A stretch of DNA of 64,000 nucleotides, from NCBI GenBank assembly GCA_031472005.1, contig PZJY01000007.1, positions 620,001 through 684,000 of the forward strand, given 5' to 3'. This document shows positions 26,446-38,200 of the stretch, in pieces. The position numbers and the translations under genes are program-made. The notes beneath the pieces were generated by a model, which saw only the letters and a list, made by a program, of their open reading frames with translations, made no database searches and was not told where the DNA came from. This DNA is from Tetracladium setigerum (lineage: Eukaryota > Ascomycota > Leotiomycetes > Helotiales). Numbering within the stretch: the first letter of the stretch is position 1; each line of letters opens with the position of its first letter.

Positions 26446-27885
26446 CTATTTCTTTGATTCTTCCTCCCCCTCATTCTTAGGTACCCCAACAAAAAGCGGT
26501 ACCGTAACGGCATTTAAGCCTCTGAATGTCTGTTTGTTTGAAGGTACACATGTGTTAGCTTTCTTTTCTCTTTTTGATTGAATGGCTTGCAGATTCCCAT
26601 CGCATCCCATCCCATCTGTAGCTCTTACACCTCTGCTCGAAAGGAATAAATGAAACAAGAATGAAGAAAAAAATGCGAAAGAAATGAAAACATAAAACAA
26701 AATAAAAGAAAAATTAACATACTCTCGCAAAAACGCCCTCGGGGATATTCCCATTCCACCGATCCTCAACACCAACAATGCGTTCGCCAGCGGCATCAGT
26801 ATGAATTTTAATAATACTATCAATCGTCTTTTCCGTTCCGAGGCCTTTGAGTTTGTATTTTGATTGAGCTGTGAGAGTGATTGGATCGGTAGATGTGATG
26901 GTTGGGGGTTGGGGTCGTGTCTGTTTTTTGTATTTCTCTTGTTAATATAACTCGCATGGATGTATGAATGGATGAATAAATGGATAAAGGAATGGGTTGA
27001 TGGAAAGTGTGCACATACAATCTCCGAAAAAGCAGCAGCAAGACCATACCATTGCGCACTATATTGTTTTCTCCCACCTGATTTAGTGAGGGGATCATTG
27101 AACGTAGCATCGTCTGTCCAGAGGGAAAGTTTTTTGAGCGTTGGCTTGCCTGCGAATAACTATTTTTCCCTTTGTATTAGAGAGGTGCTGTACAGAGAAC
27201 AGATAGAGAGAGGTGAACATTTCATCGTTTTAAAGGGGAGGGTGGGGTTTAAAGAATTAAAGGAAGAGAACATAGGTCGAGTTTATTGAAAAGATATGGT
27301 GTTGAAAATGGTAGATGAAGTTTGAGGTTTATTGTATTATTGTATACCTTAGATATTTTGAGGATACACAACAAAAAGGCAAGTAAATGAATGAACCCAT
27401 AAATGGATTGACACAGAAGGAAAATCAACTCAACTTACATCCAAAACACTCCCAACCAGCACCCTCTGATTCTCACTCAATTCCACTCCAGGCGCAGTGA
27501 CGAAATCACGACTTTCAATACCCAAATCATTTGAAGCTACGGCTTCTGAAGCCGTTAATCCTACTGTTGTTGCTGTTGAGCCTGTTCGACCTGTTCCTGT
27601 TGATGTTGAACCTAGTGCCGTTGGATCGTTTGATGTTAGATCTGTTGTTGCTGTGGTATTACTAGCCTTTTGCCCTGCTAAATAGGCTTTCTGATCAGGT
27701 GTTTGGCTTGGGATTCCTGTTGACATTTTTGGCTTTGGGATTTTGGGGCTTGGGGTTGTGGTGATGGTGCGGGTTGTGGTTGTGGTTTTGGTGAAAGTGT
27801 GTACTTTTGATGATGATGATGATACGGTTGTGGTTTTGAAGAGTCGAGGAATTTGATGGCGGAGTTGGAAGCGTGAGGTACGCAT
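26446..27885 (-). CDS. NTF2-like (SnoaL-type) domain protein
   Basis: Four exons (27885-27439, 27159-27019, 26920-26723, 26529-26446) join to 289 codons with no frame break. The C-terminal 140 residues resemble a conserved fungal family with an NTF2-like fold: LFAGKPTLKKLSLWTDDATF, QWYGLAAAFSEI, KYKLKGLGTEKTI, VGVEDRWNGNIPEGVFAR and FRGLNAVTVP. No catalytic role is established for it. The first 55 residues are rich in Arg, Ser and Thr (MRTSRFQLRHQIPRLFK...) and resemble a mitochondrial presequence. A second possible start, MSTGIPSQTPDQKAYL, would give a protein without it. A Thr/Gly/Ser low-complexity segment separates the two parts. I chose the upstream ATG because the frame stays open and basic, but the downstream one is possible. 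Confidence 0.8.
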
Positions 27886-28323
27886 TAATAATGGAAAGTT
27901 ATATTGATCTAGAGGAGATAGGAAGAAAGAGAAGTAGTTAGAGACGGAAATTCGGATTATATATGAGAGAGAAAGGGAGGGGTTCAATGTTGTCCATCAT
28001 CGCGTCACAAGCGAATGGGAGGAGCTTCGGAATTTAAGTTATTGACGTCAAGACTTTAGCTTTGAAATCGCGATATCACTTGACTGCGACAACCTCAACA
28101 TAGGCACGTTCGTAGTATTCTTACCTCTCGCCAGAGGAAGATAGAAAAAAACATTAAAGTTAGTTACTGTTGATTGAAATATATGAAACTTTTTTGGTAT
28201 CGATACCGGCCTAACACTATGTTTTGTCCTCTCTATAGTCATTAATCATGCATCTTCGTAGCCATTCCATTCCATCTGATCACTCCCCAAAACGACAGGC
28301 AGACACTTCACCTGCCATTTCAA
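27886..28323. other. Intergenic, no gene recognised
   Basis: Promoter of the NTF2-like gene and 3' flank of AGM1; nothing else seen. Confidence 0.65.
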
Positions 28324-29995
28324 TCAATGTCTCTCGCCACCCTCCTGCTTCACCAATCCAGCGACCTTATTCGCAAGATCGTCAGCCTCACCTCGCGTAG
28401 CAGCTTCGGCATACACTCTAACAGCATCCTCCGTACCGGAAGCCCTCGCGAAACTCCTGCCGTCCTTGTACTTCAATACCAACTTATCGATTTGATCTTG
28501 CAAGCCTTGGGGTTCGACAAGTTTTCTCTCTGCATCGGTGGTCTTGAATAGATTCCTGTTGCCAACTTCGACTCTGACTAATCTGTTGGGGAGATCAACG
28601 TAGGTCAAGTCCCATTCTCTTGGTGTCCATGCTTTGTGAGCAAGGATTGTCTCGACCATCAACATATCCGACATGGCGTCTCCGACCGTCTGGTTGATCA
28701 AGTCTGCGAGTGCATTCAAAGTATCCAGGGCAGCAGCCTGAGCTGGCGATTCTGGTTTGCGTGTTTTAAAGGCCTTAAGAGCGTGTTGGGAGAACACGAC
28801 TGTTCCGTGGCCGTTGGATTCAAAATATGATCCAACGTCGAACTTGGTGGCTGCGTGATGCAGCCATTTGATACCGGTAGGTGTGACGACAACTGGTAGC
28901 TTGAGAGTCTTCTCAACATATGCCTTTGCTGCCCCATTGGCATATGCGGTTTGGACTAGACCGATTTGCAGGTCTTGAACACCAGCTTCCTTGACGAGGT
29001 CACCGATATATTCTGCTGCAAGAATTGCAATTCTATCTCCATCCAATAGTCTGAATCCATGCTCCGGGTCGTTGAAGTAGTAGATGATCCGATCGGCATC
29101 ACCGTCATAAGAGCAGCAACGTTCGTTAGGTCCAGCTTTCGAGGAGGGGGGTGCTCGTTGTCTTGTCTTGACGAAATCCGCGCCACACTGTCCAAAATTA
29201 GTATACTGTTCAACTTAGGATCCTTTTGTGACATACCTCAAAATTCAACGACTCCGGTCTGACCACGTCGTCGTTGATGATTCGGATATCCACACCCCCT
29301 TCGGCAGCAGTGGGGAGATACTTCACAAACTCCCCCAATTTTGGCCCACCAACACCATTCGCGCAATCGACTATGAGATGTCCATTTGGCTTCTTTCCCT
29401 TCATCGCCCTGACAAAGGCCTCGCTGAGTTTCTCATAATATCCCTTCTCACTGACCTCTCCATAGCTCTGTGGTGTCCCCTCGGTATTCGTGCATCTTGT
29501 AAGATAGTGCAGCTGCGGGGTTGTGAGCAGCTTGTAATCAGTATACTCAGCGCCCACAGCATCCAGTCCATCGAGCAAAGCCCGCACCAACTTGGGACCC
29601 GACGGCCTGGTATCCCTTGCATAGATGATCCTCGCCGGTGTCTCCAAATTGACCTTCAGCTTCTCCACCAACTTATTGTAGACTGCGACCAAGTCTTCGT
29701 TCTTGGCGTTGGCAAGCTCGGTGCCGTAGGCTTCCCAGGAAGTTTCGAGCATCTCGCCCATAGGGTCGACGAGCTTGACTCCATTGTCCTCGGGAGGATT
29801 GTGCGAAGCTGTAATCATCACACCAATGGTTTGTCCTCCCAGCTTACGGGATCGCAGAGATGCGACGAGAGCAACACGGAAGATAACGCTGTCGAGCAGA
29901 GGAGCTTTCATTCGGAATCCAGCAGTTCCATATTGGAAGACCTTGTCGACTGGCTTGGGGTGTTTGGCAGAGGCCTCGTTGATTTTGGCGTCCAT
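28324..29995 (-). CDS. PCM1: Phosphoacetylglucosamine mutase
   Basis: Converts GlcNAc-6-phosphate to GlcNAc-1-phosphate, the step before UDP-GlcNAc, and so feeds chitin, N-glycan and GPI synthesis (AGM1/PCM1). Two exons, 29995-29237 and 29187-28324, with a 49-nt intron, give 540 codons, the usual family length. Visible motifs are FQYGTAGFR at the start, the phosphoserine loop MITASHNPPEDNG (about residue 65), the metal-binding loop YDGDADR, NGHGTVVFSQ for sugar binding, and the phosphate-binding RASGTEDAVRVYAEA near the end. No frame breaks. It is divergent from MUS81 with 518 bp between the start codons. Confidence 0.96.
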
Positions 29996-30513
29996 GATTG
30001 CGGTGTTTGGTTGAGGGATTGATTGACGAGAAATTGAGGAGTGGAATTGGAGGGCGCACTGAGGGATTTTGTTGATTCTCTCTCCCTCGTATGGATCGGA
30101 ATCGGATCTGCGTCTTCGTGTTTCGATTTCTATTTTGGTGGCGGGGGGTTGGAATGGAATGGGAATGGGAATGCTGGCTGTGGCCTGTGGCTGCCCTTTC
30201 AGGGCTCTTCACCGCTTTGGGTGGCGGGGTGCTGGTTGCTGAATTGGGGGTTGAGGAATGCCGAAGCGGTGCCGACCGTCCTCCATGCGAGGTCATTGAA
30301 GTCACGTTTCTCGCGTGTGGAGGGCGCGTTGGATTGTGTTGCGGTCATCGCGTTGTGCTTGCTTGCCAGTTTGCACATTTTGTTGGTACAGCAATATCAG
30401 AACCATCGCAGAACAGAACCACAGAATTAGCCTTGCTTCTTCATCACTCATTCAATTGCTATGCTCCCATTCAGTACATTGCATCGTCACCAATTGAATG
30501 CCACATCAACACC
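29996..30513. promoter_or_regulatory. Shared divergent promoter region, AGM1 / MUS81
   Basis: 518 bp between two divergent start codons. An ORF of 140 codons runs through it into MUS81 but has no family resemblance upstream of the MUS81 ATG. Confidence 0.6.
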
Positions 30514-32318
30514 ATGGAGTGTGCTAACCCGCTCTTGCTAGAATGGGTCAAGGAGTTACTCGAGACAGCAAGGGAGAGGAATACGAAAGCCGTCTCAACC
30601 TACGACAAAGCCTACAAAGCTCTGAAAGCATGTCCTCTACCATTTCATCACCCCTCGGAGGTTACCTCGCTGAAAGGCTTCGGAGACAAGATGGCAAAAC
30701 TCCTCACCCAGAAGATGGAGGAATACTGCGAGGAGAATGGACTTCCAATGCCAGAGAAAACCAAATCTCGGAAAAAAAAGCAGGAGTAGCACCAGAAGAG
30801 GACAGTGGGGACTCGGAAGGGGAAGCGCCAGCGCCGAAGAAAGTGAAAAAGCCGAAACCGTATGTGCCAAAACTACGGTCGGGAGCATATGGCATTCTCA
30901 TGGCTCTCTACTCGCTGGACGAAGACGAAGCAGTCATCAAAGAAAGACTGATTCCACTAGCACAATTACACTGCGATGCGAGCTATACAGCCCCACAGTC
31001 AGCCAATGGATTCCACACAGCGTGGAATAGCATGAAGTTGTTGGTAGACAAGGAGCTTGTCCACGAAAGAGGACGACCCAAAAGGTACTCTCTACTACCC
31101 GAAGGTCAAGAAGTTGCAAGACGAATGCGAGGCGCTATTAGAGGTGACGGTGGTATACCAGATGCATCCCCAAGGAAGGATCCCGATTCGTTTTCTGTGG
31201 AGGACAGTTCAGTCCGGCCGTCTGCTTTACATAACACTGAGCGTGCCACAGTTCGTGATCCGGATTTTATTGATATTCCTCAAGGGGAAGTCATCACTTC
31301 TGAGGCTTCCCTTCCATCTTTCAATCCTGTCACGCTTCCGCCAGGTTCGTTTATCGTGGAGCTCATTCTTGACAATCGAGAAGTGCGAGCGAAGAAGGAT
31401 CGAGATTATATACAAAATAACCTGGCCGAGAAGGGCGTAAAACCAATAGTTAAGGCTCTGCCACTCGGTGATGTACTGTACGTATAAAATTCTACTCTAT
31501 GTCTATCATCTCAAGCAACAATTCCTCGAACACTGCTAAAATATATCCCAGATGGATAGCCAAAATCACCAATCCATCTCTCAAAGAGAAACTCGGAAGC
31601 GATGAAATCCTACTCGACTGGGTCGTCGAAAGAAAGCGCCTCGACGATCTCATAGGCAGCATCAAAGACGGCCGCTACAACGACCAAAAATTCCGCCTCC
31701 AAAAAAGCGGCATCAAGAACGTCATCTACATCATAGAAGCCTTCGCCATGAACGAAGACCACTACCAAAAATACGACGAGGCAGTCCAAACTGCAATCTC
31801 AAGCATGCAAGTTATCAACGGGTACTTTGTCAAACAAACGCTCAGAATCGACGACACAATTCGCTATCTCGTCGGCCTTACAAATATCTTAAAGGAACGA
31901 TATGAGGGAAAACCATTAAAAGTCATCCCTACGCAAGTCATCACCGCCCAAAACTACCTCCCCTTTTAGAACACCTAAGCAAAAAAGATACAATCGAATA
32001 CCACATCACCTACCCAGCATTCGCATCCATATCATCAAAATCAGACTCCCTCACCCTTCGCGACGTCTATCTCAAAATGCTCATGTGCACCAAGGGCGTC
32101 ACGGGCGAGAAAGCATTAGAGATCCAACGACGGTGGAAGACGCCAATTGAGTTTTTTGAGGCCTATCGGGCATGTGAGGAGGGCAGGACGGATGATGAGG
32201 GGCGGAAGAGGAAGTGGGAAATGGTTAGTAAGGAGATGGGGGGTTGGTCGGGAGGAAGAAAATTGCGAAGGTGTTGAGTGGGAAGATTTCGGAGGTTTGG
32301 AGTAATCCTTCTTATTGA
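30514..32318 (+). CDS. MUS81: MUS81 structure-specific endonuclease (three frame breaks)
   Basis: Catalytic subunit of the Mus81-Eme1 nuclease that cuts branched DNA such as 3' flaps and nicked Holliday junctions. Exon 1 is 30514-31477 and exon 2 is 31552-32318. The N-terminal helix-hairpin-helix begins CANPLLLEWVKELLETA; a winged-helix region follows (LRSGAYGILMAL, KRYSLLPEGQEVARRM). The ERCC4 nuclease core has VELILDNREVRAKKD and the catalytic LLDWVVERKRLDDLI. The C-terminal HhH segment reads MCTKGVTGEKALEIQ. Three single bases are missing: in A8 at 30772-30779 (after KSRKKK), in C4 at 31960-31963 (after AQNYLP) and in G6 at 32238-32243 (after KEMGG). Repair gives 577 codons ending EVWSNPSY at the TGA 32316-32318. 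Apart from those points no stop interrupts the frame. Confidence 0.93.
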
Positions 32319-32949
32319 TTATCTTTGGGAATTTGGGGGGGGGGGGGGGGGCTAGGTCGGAGGCATGATTATATGGATATCCCTCACGGGAATAAATGAA
32401 TGGGTTGGCGTTGGTGGGCTTTGGCTGTTTTGAGCCTTTGTGGAGTATACGTACCAGTTCATACTTGGTGGAGTGCTGTATAATGCCAGTTACTTATGAT
32501 AATGACATGTAAATTATACCATACGTCCCTACATTGAGACAATTCCATTCCTGGTCCAGTGGCAGTCACAAAGTCCCCAACGTTAGGAATGAATACCTTG
32601 GCTGAGCCGACACAGCCAATCCACAGCTGCTTCGCATTCCATATCATTACCACGAAGTACCGCCGAACGGGGCTTTAAAGAATTTCTAAGATTGTCAATC
32701 GGTGTTCAACGATCAAATGTTGTTGGACTTGAAGAGTCTGGGTAGTTTTGTGTGTGTTTTGAGCGCATCAAGAAAATAATGTTTAGCTTTTAATCCAAAG
32801 TATCGCTTTCATATCGATTTATCTCTCTCTCTCTCTCTGTCCCTCTCAGAACATCAAAACTCCAGGGAAGATCTTTTGCTTGATGCTTCCATTCACGCTT
32901 CAAGCACACTCATAACTTCATTCAAGATATACTCCACTCACTCACTCAC
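32319..32949. other. Intergenic between convergent genes, with poly-G
   Basis: 3' flanks of MUS81 and the deacetylase gene. Holds a 17-base G run at 32335-32351 and a CT dinucleotide run at 32822-32838. Confidence 0.65.
32335..32351. repeat. Poly-G run, 17 bases
   Basis: Uninterrupted G run a few bases after the true MUS81 stop codon. Its length is likely unreliable in the assembly. Confidence 0.9.
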
Positions 32950-34317
32950 TCACTCTTTCTTCTCCTCCAAAATGGCCCCCGGCACAGCAGGCATCAACGC
33001 GCCCTCAACAGGCTCATTCGTCCTCCTAAATTGCTCGCTCATCTCCTCAAACGTCACCCACTCCACGCCCTCATGTTTATTAATATGATCAATAATCCTC
33101 TGGTGCATCTTCAAAACATGCGGCCTCCCACTCACATCCGGATGAATCGTCATCGGAAAACAAAAGCCCTCTCCCCCCTCCCCACAATACTCTTCCACAA
33201 AATAATCAAAATGATCCATCCAAAGCTGTTCTACAACCTTCGGATCAACCCAACCGTGTGAGTTCGGCGCCTTTTTTATGAACATCATGGGAGGGAGATC
33301 ATCGATGTACCAGGAGGCGGGGATTTCGACGAGACCGGTGGGTTGGCCGGGTACGAGGGGGTGCATCCATGTTGAGGCGGGTTGACTGTAGTCGATTTTC
33401 GTCCAGGTGTCGCCAATGCGGAGGTAGTACATTTGAGCGTCGTGGTGCGACATGCTGTGGTCGTAGGTTATGCCGTAGGAGAGGAGGAGTTGGGCGCCTT
33501 CGGCCGAGGTCTCCCACCACGGTGCCACACTTCCGCCTTTAAGGGTTGTTAGATGTGTTTTGAATAATAATATATGCGAGAATTTGGAGGTAAGCTTGTC
33601 TGAGAGGATTTATATAAAAACATGTACTTTCAAACATCGTTCTCTTGGGTTCTGCAGACACTTTCGCTTATTTCCAAAGGGAGAAATGGGAGGGCTGTGG
33701 TCAGAGTATGTGATAATTCAAAAAAAAAAAAACAAAAAAACTCACGAGGTGGCTTCCCACAGAAATCAGTCAGCATTCGAAACGTTTTATCCAAGACGTC
33801 TTTTTGCTGCTCAAATGTCATGTCGGCTGGGTTTTCGTGAGAGTAGCCGTGCAGACCAATCTCATGGCCGGTATCTCGAATCATGGCACATTCTTCCGGG
33901 AAGGAATCAAGCGTGTGGCCAGGGATGAACCAGGTCGCTTTTATGTTGTTCTTTTCGAAGAGTTTGAGAAGACGGCGTGTTCCGATTGTGCCTGCAAAGA
34001 TACCTAGAGGTAGAGGGGAGTATTAGTTTGGAAGATGAGATTTGAGATGTTGGAGGAAGGAGGTGATGAGTCGTGTGTTCCTGGGATTGTCAAGTAGGAA
34101 ACTTGACTTTGTAAGGAACATGGGATAGAAATAGAGATAAATTTGTATGGATGCGAAAACAAGACCTGGAAAATAATCGAACAGAAGTGGACGTAAAGGA
34201 AAGAATCCTACCTCGACTGATATCACTAGTCGAGTCTTCCCCGCCATAACTTCCTAACCACCCTGCCACGGCATCAATGTCTACACCATAACCGACTAAG
34301 ATCTTTCCTTTGGCCAT
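32950..34317 (-). CDS. NodB-type polysaccharide deacetylase (CE4), no signal peptide
   Basis: Three exons (34317-34212, 34003-33746, 33536-32950) give 316 codons with no frame break. The NodB homology domain carries the catalytic-base aspartates GVDIDAVAG (residues about 11-19), the zinc-binding HxxxH in [10 protein letters not shown], and RGSVAPWWE. This arrangement matches the intracellular peptidoglycan-deacetylase-like / PuuE-like branch of carbohydrate esterase 4 rather than secreted chitin deacetylases. There is no signal peptide and no chitin-binding module. The likely reaction is hydrolysis of an amide or N-acetyl bond on a small substrate or glycan; the substrate is unknown. The stop codon lies in a CTCA microsatellite at 32937-32953. 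Confidence 0.85.
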
Positions 34318-35278
34318 AATAGATACTGTAATATCTCAAATTTGAAGAATATAATGTTGAAAGGCCTGGGTATAAGAATTTCAAAAGCAGGAACTGAAAA
34401 GGGAGAAGATTGAAGAGAAAGAAAGAGAGATTGGACTTGAGAGATTCAAAGGAGGGGTAGCTTTAAATACACTTGTATCAAGGACTTCTATACCTGATAG
34501 GTGATAACCAGCTACCTATATCAATATATTATGTATCATATCATCATCGGGCCTTGGGTGCCTCGAGGGTGGGGAGAACGGGATTCCGATGTGACGGATG
34601 GAGGAGGCGATTGATTGCCTCTGGTCGATGATAACAACAGAGTTCGGTTAAACCGCTAAACGGCTAAACTCAGGTATGAGCTAACCTAATTGGGTGATTG
34701 TACGTAGTCCCCAGTCGCTGTTCTGGACCATCAGCTAGAAGTTGAGTTGGGAGATATGTTGAATAGTTAGGGCCAGAATCTGGTGTAAATAAAAGAATTT
34801 GTGAATACTATTTTCTGTGAACTTTTTAGAAACTTTACTAATAAAGCTTATTTGCAACATAAAACTAAATTCCCTTTGCTGAGTCAAAATAACTTCCACA
34901 TTTCTGAATGACGCTACGCTCCCCCCAGGCGCAGCACATGCTGGACTCTTGATGCTCTCGTCGCCAATAATTCCAGGAACTGCAGGACAACAGCCTGTTG
35001 AAAGCTCCCATCCATCTGCAACTCCTCTTTCTTTCAATCTCTCTCAATCTCTCATGTCATACGAACAAACATCCGATCGCCCTCCCCAACAGAACATCAC
35101 AAACCCTCGCGACAACCAAACTCTCCCAATGATTCGTTTGGGCCAACTCTCCTCCCCCTAATCAATCACCACGCCCATCCGTCAACGCTTCTATACTTCT
35201 TGCGATATCAAACTTCCGCGTAGGCAGGACCAAAGCCTGCCAACCTTCTCAATCCAAGGGCGCGCGAATGTCGAATGA
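34318..35278. other. Divergent intergenic region, no gene recognised
   Basis: Promoters of the deacetylase and the VPS9/ankyrin gene. The ORFs at 34735-35161 overlap on both strands and show no family resemblance. Confidence 0.6.
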
Positions 35279-38200
35279 ATGCAACCTCTAAACCCTTTCC
35301 TGTGTGCCTTCTTCAAGAGCACTCTGCCATCTCAGTGTACACCCATACATCACCATGTAAGCTCCATTCCCCCAGGCACCCATAACGCTTGAACATTCCC
35401 TAATTATCTTGGTAGATTCTGCTCGTTCCTACCACTGAAGCCCTCCTTACCTCCCGCGACCGCGAGTCCGGCTCCCTATACGCAGACCTCGCGGGATCTG
35501 AAGAATTTCTGGCCAGCCATGTCTTGCGAATACCAGCCAGCCATGGTACGGCGCCGGGAGGAAAGGATGCGCCCAACATGCGCGAGAGCAGGGGGAAAGC
35601 GAAGCAATATACAACTGTCAACGGAAGGACGGTAGTGCTAAAGGATGCATTCGTGTATAGTAATAAGGGTTAGCTTGCTATACTCCACCGGATGCTCGGA
35701 ATGCTAACTCTGTCGCGCCAGGATTCAAGACGCTCAACCAGGCGCAAATACTAAACGATGTTCTCTACTACCCGGACTCCCTCGAACCTCGCCAATGGCT
35801 TATATATTATATCTCGCGACCTTTGTTGGGCATATGGGAGGAGATCAAGATTGCGCCGGCATTGCTTATAGCACGAACTCCAAATGGCAGGCCGGCCCTT
35901 CCTCCACGGTCGAATTCACAAGGCGAATCTATCACTCCAAGTAGCCCTCTGCCAAAGAAGAAAGATATTAAAACTTTTAATGATCTTCTGAACAACTTTC
36001 CTATGATCGCGCGGCAAATGCAACCAGGACTGGAGAAGCTATTCAAGGAATTTAACACGGTCTTCGACAAACCACTTCCTCCACCCCCTTCGGCTTTGGA
36101 GATACCAGATCCACTACCAGAAGGCCCTATAGCTAAAGCGATGAAAACGGCACGATCGAATAGTACGAATTCTGCTCCAAGTTTCCTTTCCAATGGACAT
36201 GCACGCGTTATGGAAGATTTATTTGCAGAGGATGACGAGACGGTTATGCGTGGCGCGTTGGAGACTGCTGTTACGACTGCCATCGACCTGTTTCAGATGG
36301 TCGACAAGCAACAGCTGTCATTGCTAGGAGCCACTACCGAACTTACCGGGCCAGTGGTGGAGAGATTGATAGAAAGATACGTCACAGAACAAGTTCATGA
36401 TTCTATCTTGTATCCAAGGCTCTGCGCAATGAAACGCCCCGAAGATCTTGAACTCGAGTCAAAAATCAGACAGATGGAGTATGTGGATATATCTCAGGTT
36501 GGGATACCGATTTATGGTGGAAAGCGGGCAAAGCATGAGTTGACTCTTCGGCTGGGCAAGGCAGTGGAAGAATTTCGAAAGATTGGAGTCGCCGGAAGTC
36601 CCAGCAAATGATGGATGTGCTTCTAGCCACTCTCAAAACAGTCACCCAGCTTACTGAAGTTCCTACCGATGTTTTGAACGGCCAACCATCCGAAAAACCA
36701 AGCACAGTTTTGACCATCAATGCCGATACATTGGTATCATTGCTGTTGGTTGTTGTAATAAGGGCACAGGTCAAATTTCTCCAGGCTCGATTACTCTACA
36801 TGCGCCACTTCATTTTCATCGACGATGTTGAGAGTGGCGAAATGGGTTACGCATTAAGCACATTCGAAGCAGTCTTGTCTTACCTCGTTCGTGACTCTGG
36901 TGGGTTACGGAAAGCCAGCAGGCGCAATTACAAGCTCTGGCAAGTTACGAGACAAGGGAAGGTGAAAGAGATAATGAAAATCATGGAACCAGAAAGAGAG
37001 CTCTCCTCAGACGAGGAGGACACAACTGATGAATTAGCCATAGAAGATGCCGAGGAAGAAACACTTCCATGGGAGGCAACAAACGGCCATTCAAAGAGGA
37101 CATCGTCTCGAGGCAGTAGTGACAGATTGTCACAGGCTTCAACTCTCAATCATGTATTCCCGTTTGAAATACAACAGGAAGAGGCACAGGAAAGAATTCC
37201 CCCGTTGAGAAGACCAAAGCAAGTTACAATGGATACACGGAGCATGTCCAGTAATTCCGAAGCATCTTTCAGGTCAAGAGCAACAACAATCGACTCTATG
37301 AGTAGTGGGATCGAAGGAGATACTTCCATCGAACGACTCTCGCAGACAGAGGATTCTTTCGGGGAGTCGGTTCCGATGATGGCTGTTCAACACGAGAGAC
37401 CGGACTCGCTTAGATATCTCCTCTCTCTACACGACTTTTATCCGGTCGAAAGGATACTCGAGGATACGAACAACGAAGGCACAACTCTCCTCAGTGCTGC
37501 TGTTCAACTTGGTCATACTGAGTTGATTGATGTCATCTTGGACTTTGTGTACAGCGCGTCGGAATCTCAGTCGATTGTGACCGCTTACCTAGAAAAGCAA
37601 GATATCCGTGGTAGGAGTGTCGCTCACTACTTGTTCAACGCGCCTTCATTAATACAAAGAGTGGGCCGGCTCCTGCCATGGCGCCAGAAGGATCGAAATG
37701 GGCAAACTCCTCTGTTCGCAATCACTCGGTCCTATGACCACTCCAATTATCGGGCGATGGTCGAAGCTGGGCTTACAGCTGCAACTTTAGCTCAGGGAGA
37801 CGGCCAACCATTACATTTAGACGATCACGTTGATTTAAAGGGTAATACACTTCTCCATATCGTGAATGATCCCCAAGTTGCGCTCAGGTTACTTCTGCAT
37901 TGCGACTCGGATGTCAATGCAAAGAACGACAAGAAATTTACAGCATTGATGGTAGCTAGTAAGTATGGAAGGCTGGAAATGGTTCGGGCATTATTTGGAG
38001 ACCCGAGGGTGGACCTCTATGCAAAGGAGCTTCGAGGCTTGACTGCTGTCGAGTTGGCAAAAGATGACGATGTACGGAATCGGATAGATGATTTGATCCT
38101 GTTCTCAGGACAGCCCGCCCCAGATGGACGAATTACGGCGGTGGTGAGATCGTTCTTTGTGGAAGATGCCACAATTCGACTCGTCCTGAAATCCGGCGCA

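Noticed and set aside
29228..30022. 264-codon plus-strand ORF opposite AGM1
   Set aside because: Antisense shadow of the highly conserved AGM1 coding sequence.
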